Assembly (NCBI RefSeq): GCF_000332355.1 | Contig: NZ_KB235958.1 | Span: forward strand, 774,473-829,677 | Length of the DNA stretch: 55,205 nucleotides | Direction of reading: 5' to 3' | Source: Baaleninema simplex PCC 7105 | Lineage (GTDB): Bacteria; Cyanobacteriota; Cyanobacteriia; Cyanobacteriales; Geitlerinemataceae | Shown here: positions 30,000 to 36,931 of the stretch, piece after piece | Position numbering within the stretch: position 1 is the stretch's first letter | How the letters are laid out: each line of letters opens with the position of its first letter | Position numbers and translations under genes: made by a program | The notes under the pieces: model-generated | Databases searched by the model: none | The model's input: only the letters and a program-made list of their open reading frames with translations | Told to the model about the DNA's origin: nothing

Positions 30000-30218
30000 C
30001 TAGCTCTTGGTGGCAAAGGCGTCCATGCTGTAAGCGGGGGTGCGATCGCTGTAGTCGGTTTGGTTTCCGGTGAAAGACTCGGCCAGGCGATCGAACTCGT
30101 CAGAATTCCAGTTCCGCTCGTGGATGGGTTTGGTTTGTTCGCCTCGGAAATAGGCTTGGGTTCCGATCAGTGCTGCGGCAACCCAACCCACGACGAGGAT
30201 TCCGATTACAAATGCCAT
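30000..30218 (-). CDS. psb35: Small membrane protein, probable photosystem II assembly protein Psb35
   Basis: 72 residues: one N-terminal membrane helix (FVIGILVVGWVAAALIGTQA), then YFRGEQTKPIHERNWNSDEF and a soluble tail ending in PAYSMDAF. This matches my memory of the Psb35 family, which stabilises the CP47 module during photosystem II assembly; the name is from recollection. A good AGGAGAA ribosome site precedes ATG 30218, and a strong terminator follows. The arsR-type gene is divergent across 221 bp. Confidence 0.65.
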   Translation of the reverse strand: MAFVIGILVVGWVAAALIGTQAYFRGEQTKPIHERNWNSDEFDRLAESFTGNQTDYSDRTPAYSMDAFATKS

Positions 30219-30439
30219 AGTTATTGTTCTCCTGATGAGGGACGACTCAAACGCTCGAGTGCGTTTCGTTTTATCTATCTGTTACACATCATAACATTTT
30301 GTTAAGCAATGTAAATAGCGCTTGACAAAAAATAAGTTGTGATATCCGTAAACGAGCCGAACCTTCCTCCGCGATCGCCGATCCTTAAAACTTTGTGATA
30401 ATATGAACATTTAAGCGTTGTTGCCCCTTCGGTGTTAAT

Positions 30440-30838
30440 ATGTCCGATCGATTGTCCGCTCCGTCATCCACGTCTGACTGTGGATTAATTGATGCTTCCC
30501 CCGAAGCCCTCGAAACGATCGCTGATTTTTTCAAGGTCCTTTCAGAAGTCAACCGCTTGCGAATTGTCTGCTGTCTCAAATCTGGCGATAAAAACGTCTC
30601 GCAAATCATTGAAACCACGGGTTTGGGACAAGCCAACGTCTCGAAACATCTGAAATTATTGAGTCAAGCGGGAATTGTCAGCCGCAACCAACAAGGGGTC
30701 AACGTTTTTTACAGTATTTGCAATCCGCTCGTTTTTCCTTTGTGTAACCTCGTCTGTCAAGCACTGACAGCACAGATGCAGCAACGCAGCGAACAGGTCG
30801 AACTGTTGAAAAGTTTGCAACAATCGTTCGATCGATGA
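30440..30838 (+). CDS. ArsR-family repressor, SqrR/BigR-like
   Basis: 132-residue winged-helix regulator (LADFFKVLSEVNRLRIVCCL-type core, recognition helix GQANVSKHLKLLSQAGIV, wing NQQGVNVFYSI). The SmtB/ArsR metal motif ELCVCD is absent (DKNVSQI at that place). Cysteines stand at 44, 45, 94, 102 and 106. C44 aligns by hand with the first conserved Cys of the persulfide sensors SqrR/BigR, and C102 or C106 could be the second. The genes that follow the IS pair encode a persulfide dioxygenase and a TauE/SafE permease, the classic SqrR/BigR regulon, which supports this reading. ATG 30440. Confidence 0.8.
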   Translation: MSDRLSAPSSTSDCGLIDASPEALETIADFFKVLSEVNRLRIVCCLKSGDKNVSQIIETTGLGQANVSKHLKLLSQAGIVSRNQQGVNVFYSICNPLVFPLCNLVCQALTAQMQQRSEQVELLKSLQQSFDR

Positions 30839-30848
30839 GTCGTAATAT
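30809..30848 (+). repeat. 40-bp direct repeat, copy 1 (3' end of the arsR-type gene)
   Basis: AAAAGTTTGCAACAATCG and onward to CGTAATAT, covering the last nine codons, the stop and ten further bases. An identical 40-bp copy lies at 34306-34345. Confidence 0.9.
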
Positions 30849-30901
30849 CTCAGTCGTGCAGAAAATTTTTCGAGAACGGGGATTGACAAAAACATATTTT
30901 A

Positions 30902-32566
30902 GGGCTTGCTGAAAAGAAGTGAAAAGCTTACGGTGTAAGGCTTAGAGGAGTCTTGACGTGGCTTCGAGAACCCGAAAAAGAGGTAAAATTGGAAATTCCC
31001 GTGCATCCGGCAAGAAAAAATGTATCGAAAATCACAAAATCCTGACGCGCCCGAAGAAGCCTTTGAACTTCCTTTTGAAGGCAAGTTGTGTGAAGAAAAT
31101 CGTTGGGTAATTTTGGCGAACCTCATTCCCTGGGCAGAATTTGAGGAAGAATATGCCCAGAATTTTTCTGAGGAAATGGGAGCGCCAGCGAAACCATTTC
31201 GGATGGCACTGGGAGCCTTAATTATTAAAGAAAAATTGGGAATAAGCGACCGAGAAACTGTCGAACAAATTAAAGAAAACCCTTACCTACAGTATTTTAT
31301 CGGGGAAAAGAGTTATCGAAATGAAGCGCCTTTTGATGCTTCAATGATGGTTCATTTTCGGCAAAGGATTGGTCGCTCTCTAACTTCAAAAAATAAATCG
31401 AAGAATTGTCCGACAAGCTCGAGGATTTCAACGGGAGGAATCTAGCACAAAAAAGTCAGAAGGAGTCGAAAGAAGAAAAGAAAATAGAGGGAAACTCTTA
31501 ATCGATGCGACCGTCGCACCTGCCGATATCAAATACCCCACCGATGTCGAACTGTTAAATCAAGCGAGGAAAACCACCGAACTCATCCTAGACATTTTAT
31601 ATAAATCCCTGAAGGGCCAACTGTCTAAAAAACCTAGAACCCACCGAAAACTCGCCCGAAAAGAGTATCTCAAATTTGCCAAAAAGAGGAGACCCTCTCG
31701 CAAAGAAAGAAGAAATGCTAGTCAAAAAACAACTCCAATATCTTCAACGAAACTTCCAAAACATTGAGAAATTAATTGAGAAAGGAGCGAGCCTAGAATG
31801 CTTAAGCCGAAGGCAATACAGGAATTTATTAGTCTCCAGTGAAATTACCCGTCAACAGCAGTGGATGTGGTCAAATCATAAAAATAAAATCGAAAATCGC
31901 ATCGTCAGTTTAACACAACCTCATCTCCGTCCAATCGTCAGAGGCAAGGCAGCAAGTCCTACGGAATTCGGGGCTAAGTTATCAGTCAGTTGTGTAGAAG
32001 GATATGTATTTCTCGAAAAAATTAGTTGGGATAATTATAATGAAAGTGGAGATTTAATCTCGCAAGTCGAAGCTTACAAAGACTATATGGGAGTTTACCC
32101 CTCATCGGTTCACGCCGATCGAATTTATCGAACCCGAGCTAATCGAGCTTGGTGTAAAGAAAGAGGAATTCGTCTCAGCGGACCGCCTTTAGGAAGACCT
32201 CCTAAAAACCTCAGCCGAGAAGCCAAAAAACAAGCCCAGGAAGATGAGCGCATTCGTAATGCAATCGAGGGGAAATTTGGACAAGCCAAAAGAAGATTCA
32301 GCTTAAGTCGTGTTATGGCTAAACTGCCTAATACTTCGGAAACCTCCATCGCTCTGACCTTTTTAGTGATGAACCTGGTGAAGCTGAGCCGGCAGTTTTA
32401 CTGTCTTTTTTTGTGTCAATTTTTCCCAAACTTCATAATTTTGTCGAGAAATATTATTGTAACTTATAAAGTGGACGAGTTAAGTCAATTCAGATTTATA
32501 CCTTGAGTAAGACGGCTTCTTGTTCATTTTCCACCCCCAGCTTTTGATAACTTTTTCAGCAAACCC
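30902..32566 (+). mobile_element. IS5/IS1182-type insertion sequence, copy B2, degenerate
   Basis: 1665 bp with the same termini as B1 (GGGCTTGCTGAAAA left; inverse of GGGTTTGCTGAAAA right). Flanked by TATTTTA at 30895-30901 and 32567-32573. Its right-hand TATTTTA is immediately followed by the oppositely oriented related element B3, which ends at another TATTTTA. Confidence 0.92.
31020..32506 (+). pseudogene. IS5-type DDE transposase, copy B2, inactivated
   Basis: Nearly identical to copy B1. An extra A near 31382 (TCTAACTTC where B1 has TCTACTTC) gives an early stop at 31443-31445. A second extra A near 31719 (GCTAGTC against GCTGTC in B1) shifts the frame again. The span is two bases over a multiple of three, in agreement. 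B1 and B2 carry different lesions, so they decayed independently. Confidence 0.88.
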
Positions 32567-32573
32567 TATTTTA

Positions 32574-34242
32574 GGGCTTGCTGAATAACTCCAAAAAACA
32601 GGGTATGGACAGTTGACAAGAAATGGAACAGAGTTAAGCATAAGCTATTTTTTTGGTATAAAATAGCTTGATATAACTCATCCTAATAATTTGGAACACA
32701 AAATCAGAGTTTTGGGAAATTTGACACAAAAAAAGACAGTAAAACTGCCTCAGCAGCTTCACCAAATTCATCACTAAAAATGTGAGGGAGATTGAGGTTT
32801 CTGATGTTTGAGCCAGTTTAGTCATGACTCGCCCCAAACCAAATCTCCGTTTTCCTTGTCCAAATTTACCCTCAATTTCGTTCCGAACTCTCTCATCTTC
32901 TCGTTCTTGTCTTTTCTGTTCTTTGCTCACCTTTTTAGGCGGTCTTCCCAAAGGCGGACCACTCAAACGAATTCCTCGTTCTTTACACCAAGCTCGATTA
33001 GCTCGGGTTCGATAAATTCGATCGGCGTGAACCGATTTTGGGTAATGTCCCGTCAGTTCTTTATACTCCTCTACTTGCATTTTCAAGTCGCCAGTTTCGT
33101 TATAGTTGTCCCAACTGATTCGCTCCACAAACACATATCCATCCCAACAACTCACCGAGATTTTGGCTCCGAATTCTGTATTGGCTCTCGCTTTTCCTCT
33201 CACGATCGGACGCACATGAGGTTGACTGAGACTGACAATCCGATCGTCAATCCGCTCGGTTTGATTTTCGAGCATCCATTGCTGCTGACGGTAGATTTCT
33301 ACTCCGACCAATAATCTTCTGTATTGCCTGTGGCTTAAGCATTCCAGGCTCACCCCTGTTTCAATTAGCTTCTCAATATATTCCAAATTTCTTTTCACAT
33401 ACTTCAGTTGTTTCTTCACTGCATTGATTCGTTCTTTTCTCGATTTCTTCTTCCTTTTAGAAAATTTTAGATACTCTTTACGGGCTTGTTTTCGATAAGT
33501 TCTCGGTCTTTTCTCTCCTTTTACCTTCTGTTGTTCGTGCATCTTATCGACGATCCTTTCTGTGTCTTTTCTGACTGAATTTAACAGATCGAAATCCGTG
33601 GGATATTTAATATCCGCTGGTGCCACCGTTGCATCGATTAAGAGTTTTCCTTTATTATTTTGACCGTCTTCTCTTTCTCCGGCTTCTCCGAGCTTTTTTT
33701 CGGTGGCTTCCTTCCCAAATCCTTGGGCTTTTTTGACCATTGATTTATTGATTCTACCCAGAAACTCTTCCCCAATTCTCTGACGGAAGTGAACCATCAT
33801 TGAGGGGTCGAATGGGGCTTCACTACTGTAACTCTTCTGACCGATAAAATACTGCAAATACGGGTTCTCTCGGATCTGCTCTACGGTTTCTCGATCGCTA
33901 ATTCCCAATTTTTCTTTGATAATTAATGCGCCGAGCGCCATCCGAAATGGTTTCGCTGGCGCTCCCATTTCCTCGGAAAAAATCTGGGCGTATTCTTCCT
34001 CAAATTCTGTCCAGGGAATGAGTTTTGCCAGAATGACCCAACGATTTTCTCCACACAACTTTTCCTCAGAGGAAAGCTCAAAGGCTTCTTCGGGCGTGTC
34101 GGGATTTTGTGATTTTCGATACATTTTCTCTGACTGGATGCACGATAATTTTCAATTTTACCTCTTTTTCGGGCTCTTGACGTCACATCTAGACTCCTCT
34201 AAGCCCTACGCCGTAAGCTTTTCACTTCTTTTCAGCAAGCCC
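32574..34242 (-). mobile_element. IS5/IS1182-type insertion sequence, copy B3, related but distinct, intact
   Basis: 1669 bp in the opposite orientation to B2. Termini GGGCTTGCTGAATA (32574) and the inverse of GGGCTTGCTGAAAAGAAG (ending 34242). TATTTTA stands at both sides (32567-32573 and 34243-34249). Its transposase differs at many positions from B1/B2, so it is a related element rather than a copy of them. Confidence 0.9.
32634..34124 (-). CDS. IS5-type DDE transposase, intact
   Basis: 496 residues. N-terminal helical domain (PFRMALGALIIKEKLGISDR, ENPYLQYFIGQKSYSSEAPF), then the DDE catalytic domain: first Asp in KLLIDATVAPADIKYPTD, second in VHADRIYRTRANRAWCKERG, and Glu in RNEIEGKFGQGKRRFGLGRV. 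This is the only complete transposase of its type in the window and could in principle move B1 and B2, whose ends are nearly the same. Confidence 0.92.
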   Translation of the reverse strand: MYRKSQNPDTPEEAFELSSEEKLCGENRWVILAKLIPWTEFEEEYAQIFSEEMGAPAKPFRMALGALIIKEKLGISDRETVEQIRENPYLQYFIGQKSYSSEAPFDPSMMVHFRQRIGEEFLGRINKSMVKKAQGFGKEATEKKLGEAGEREDGQNNKGKLLIDATVAPADIKYPTDFDLLNSVRKDTERIVDKMHEQQKVKGEKRPRTYRKQARKEYLKFSKRKKKSRKERINAVKKQLKYVKRNLEYIEKLIETGVSLECLSHRQYRRLLVGVEIYRQQQWMLENQTERIDDRIVSLSQPHVRPIVRGKARANTEFGAKISVSCWDGYVFVERISWDNYNETGDLKMQVEEYKELTGHYPKSVHADRIYRTRANRAWCKERGIRLSGPPLGRPPKKVSKEQKRQEREDERVRNEIEGKFGQGKRRFGLGRVMTKLAQTSETSISLTFLVMNLVKLLRQFYCLFLCQISQNSDFVFQIIRMSYIKLFYTKKIAYA

Positions 34243-34267
34243 TATTTTATGTTAAATAAACCAAGCC

Positions 34268-34300
34268 AGATCCCCGGCATCTTGGAGATGCCGGGGATCT
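34268..34300. repeat. Perfect 15-bp palindrome upstream of the persulfide dioxygenase gene
   Basis: AGATCCCCGGCATCT (34268-34282), loop TGG, AGATGCCGGGGATCT (34286-34300). No T run follows, so it is not a plain terminator. It looks like a dispersed palindromic unit inserted between the IS pair and the 40-bp repeat. Confidence 0.75.
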
Positions 34301-34305
34301 CCGGC

Positions 34306-34345
34306 AAAAGTTTGCAACAATCGTTCGATCGATGAGTCGTAATAT
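34306..34345 (+). repeat. 40-bp direct repeat, copy 2
   Basis: Identical to 30809-30848, including the last nine codons and stop of the arsR-type gene. Before the IS insertions the copies were about 109 bp apart. Confidence 0.9.
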
Positions 34346-34426
34346 TGACAGTTGAGTCATCGATCTCAGAGGTGGGGACGTTAGCTCTCTTCTGGAATTG
34401 ACAAAATATAACTAATCAATCAAATA

Positions 34427-34438
34427 ATTGTATACAAT
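34427..34438. promoter_or_regulatory. Candidate operator: perfect palindrome ATTGTATACAAT
   Basis: A 12-bp perfect AT-rich palindrome 39 bp upstream of the dioxygenase ATG. A TTGACA (34398-34403) lies upstream. Its position and symmetry suit a dimeric winged-helix repressor such as the ArsR-type protein at 30440, but binding is inferred only from position. Confidence 0.45.
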
Positions 34439-34477
34439 CGATAACAGAGTCTTCCGATCGCACAGAGGGCGCAAATT

Positions 34478-35176
34478 ATGCTGTTCCGACAACTCTTCGA
34501 TCCAGAAACCAGTACTTATACTTATCTCGTTGCCGACGAACTCAGCGGTGACGCGGCCGTTATCGATCCGGTCGTCGCGCAAGTCGATCGCGATCGCACC
34601 CTCATCGACGAATTGGGATCGACCCTGCGGTACGCCATCGAAACCCACATCCACGCCGACCACGTGACGGGAGGCGGGAAACTGCGCGAATTCACGGGAT
34701 GCCAAACGGTCGTCCCCGAAAACGCCCAAGCCGACTGTGCCGATCGCATTTTGAAAGACGGCGAGGTATTGCAAGTCGGTCGAGTATCCATTCGAGCGAT
34801 CGCCACCTGGGGACATACCGACAGTCACATGGCGTATCTCATCAACGGCGATCGCGTCCTGACCGGAGATTCCCTACTGATTCGAGGCTGTGGACGAACC
34901 GACTTCCAAAGCGGCGATGCGGGAACCCTCTACGACACCATCACGCAGCGGTTGTTTACCCTACCCGACGAAACGTTGGTGTATCCCGGTCACGACTACC
35001 GAGGACACACCGTTTCCAGCATCGGCGAAGAAAAACGCTTCAACCCTCGTCTAGCGGGTCGCGATCGCGCTGCCTTCATCGAACTGATGGAGAATCTCAA
35101 CCTTCCCCAGCCGCAGCGGATCGCCGAAGCCCTTCCCGCCAACGTGCGATGTGGCTGCGTGAGTCAGAACGCATAG
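34478..35176 (+). CDS. Persulfide dioxygenase-like MBL-fold protein (ETHE1 type)
   Basis: 232 residues. Oxidises glutathione persulfide to sulfite in the family. Metallo-beta-lactamase motifs: THIHADHVTGGGKLRE (HxHxDH), TWGHTDSHMAYL, VLTGDSLLIRGCGRTDFQSG (the GDSL..RGCGRTDFQ signature of ETHE1/PDO), YPGHDYRGHTVSSIGEEKRF, and the family ending VRCGC. A cytoplasmic mononuclear iron enzyme is expected. It is followed after 26 bp by a TauE/SafE permease, and preceded, beyond the IS pair, by a SqrR/BigR-like repressor. Confidence 0.9.
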   Translation: MLFRQLFDPETSTYTYLVADELSGDAAVIDPVVAQVDRDRTLIDELGSTLRYAIETHIHADHVTGGGKLREFTGCQTVVPENAQADCADRILKDGEVLQVGRVSIRAIATWGHTDSHMAYLINGDRVLTGDSLLIRGCGRTDFQSGDAGTLYDTITQRLFTLPDETLVYPGHDYRGHTVSSIGEEKRFNPRLAGRDRAAFIELMENLNLPQPQRIAEALPANVRCGCVSQNA

Positions 35177-35202
35177 AAGAAGTATATTTTGAAGTATATT
35201 TT

Positions 35203-35988
35203 ATGGAAGTTATCGCCCCCTCGGTCTTGACTTGGGCGATCGGACATTTACTAGCCGTTGCGATCGGCTTGAGTTTGGGACTCCTCGGCGGAGGCGGTTC
35301 GATTCTAGCCGTTCCCACGCTCGTCTACGTCATGAGCTTACCGACGAAACTCGCTGTCGCCACGAGTTTGTTTATCGTCGGCCTCGTCAGTCTCGTCGGC
35401 TTAATTCCCCACTGGCAACAGCATCACGTCAATTTGAAAGTTGCCTTCATTTTTGCGCCCTTTGCCATAGTAGGAGCCTATGGCGGAGCGCAAATCGTGA
35501 CGTTACCCTTTGTTACCGACACCGTGCAACTTTTGAGTTTCGGGATAATCATGTTGGTGGTGAGCCTCTTGACAATTCGCAAAAGCGATCGATCGCCTTC
35601 CAAAACAGCAACTCCCACTCAATCCCAGAGGTGTGATGCGGCAACTTTACCCGTCGTTGGGGTTTTCACTGGCGTTCTGACGGGATTTGTCGGCGTTGGG
35701 GGTGGATTTGCCATCGTTCCCGCCCTCGTATTGTTGGGTGGCGTTCCTATGAAAGAAGCGATCGGCACCTCGTTACTGCTAATTGCTATTAACTCCGCCA
35801 GTGGCTTTCTCGGCTACATCAATCAAGTCGATCTCGACTGGCCGTTAACTCTATCCTTCACCACCGCCGCTACCCTGGGAACGCTCGTCGGTGGATATCT
35901 CGCCAGAGCGATCGATGCCAAACACCTACAAAAAAGCTTTGGCTATTTCGTTTTAGCTGTCGCTGTGTTTACCCTTTTGAACTTGTGA
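35203..35988 (+). CDS. TauE/SafE (TSUP) family sulfite or sulfonate permease
   Basis: 261 residues with about eight membrane helices and the duplicated family layout: WAIGHLLAVAIGLSLGLLGG with GGGGSILAVPTLVYVM in the first half, GVFTGVLTGFVGVGGGFAIV with PALVLLGGVPMKEAIGTS in the second. I chose ATG 35203, since the frame upstream only overlaps the dioxygenase gene. Sulfite export would remove the dioxygenase product, so the pair is functionally coherent. The 26-bp gap contains a doubled GAAGTATATTTT. The stop codon abuts a small inverted-repeat element. Confidence 0.92.
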   Translation: MEVIAPSVLTWAIGHLLAVAIGLSLGLLGGGGSILAVPTLVYVMSLPTKLAVATSLFIVGLVSLVGLIPHWQQHHVNLKVAFIFAPFAIVGAYGGAQIVTLPFVTDTVQLLSFGIIMLVVSLLTIRKSDRSPSKTATPTQSQRCDAATLPVVGVFTGVLTGFVGVGGGFAIVPALVLLGGVPMKEAIGTSLLLIAINSASGFLGYINQVDLDWPLTLSFTTAATLGTLVGGYLARAIDAKHLQKSFGYFVLAVAVFTLLNL

Positions 35989-36108
35989 TACGGAATCCAG
36001 GTTTGAAAACCCTGTTTTGCGGCCCTCGTCGTAAATTCCCTGTAAGCCAAGACTTAAATCGATTTTAGGCGATCGCTTTAAGAGGGGTTATGGTGTGCGG
36101 ATTCCGTA
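35989..36108. mobile_element. 120-bp MITE-like element with TACGGAATCC ends
   Basis: TACGGAATCC (35989-35998) and GGATTCCGTA (36099-36108) are perfect inverses. Flanking TGA on both sides (35986-35988 and 36109-36111), or an inner TA/TA duplication if the ends are CGGAATCC, as in IS630-type elements. No coding capacity. It directly abuts the TauE/SafE stop codon. Confidence 0.6.
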
Positions 36109-36221
36109 TGAGGGGTTCACCGGAGCGTTAACAGTGCTGGTTCAGCAAGCAATGAGCAGTGAGCCGTGAAGCAGTGGAGACAGTTGACAGTTTCTTCCTT
36201 GCCCCCTTGTCTTCCCTGCTC

Positions 36222-36698
36222 TTAATCCAAATGCGGGCGGATATCAGCGAGGAGTCCTTCACACGCATCGAGGAGTAGATCGATAACGCGATCGAAGCCT
36301 TCGAGACCGCCATAATAGGGATCGGGAACTTCTTTAACCGTGTAGTTTCGGCAAAAATCGCACATCAAATAAACTTTATTCTCGTAAATTCCCGCGCGAT
36401 CGAGGGCGAGGATATTGTGGTAATTTTCCAAATCCATCGCCAAAATGCGATCGAAGCGATCGAAATCTTCTGCGACAAACTGACGGGCGCTTCCCACTAG
36501 GGCAATACCTCGTTTTTCAGCCGCTTCCTGCATTCTCTTGTCGGGCGGTTTTCCAATGTGGTAATCGGACGTTCCTGCTGAATCGCAGGTAATTTCCCCT
36601 TTCCAACCCGCCTGCTCGATGAGATAGCGCATGATATTTTCCGCAGATGGAGAGCGGCAAATATTGCCCAAACACACGAACAGTAATCGATAAGCCAT
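36222..36698 (-). CDS. Low-molecular-weight protein-tyrosine phosphatase
   Basis: 158 residues from ATG 36698 (an ATG six codons upstream is less likely). P-loop FVCLGNICRSPSAE (C-x5-R-S) and the acid loop VPDPYYGG define the family. Bacterial members often act with polysaccharide-export kinases, but none is nearby, so the substrate is open. Confidence 0.93.
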   Translation of the reverse strand: MAYRLLFVCLGNICRSPSAENIMRYLIEQAGWKGEITCDSAGTSDYHIGKPPDKRMQEAAEKRGIALVGSARQFVAEDFDRFDRILAMDLENYHNILALDRAGIYENKVYLMCDFCRNYTVKEVPDPYYGGLEGFDRVIDLLLDACEGLLADIRPHLD

Positions 36699-36931
36699 AG
36701 TTACGTCTTCAAACATACTAAGCCTGTACGGGCAGGCTCGAATTTCTCTGATTGCTACTACAGCGTACCAGAAGCGTGAATTCTAATGACAGAGAGTCTG
36801 CGATCGCGTCTCCGGTCGAACTGAGCTTGAGTGCGGTAGAGGACGCGATCGCTCGAGCGACGATCGGGCAAGGATTTTTTGTATTGATTTTTTGTTCGAT
36901 TCAGATTGCCATAACAGTAAGTGGCGATCGA

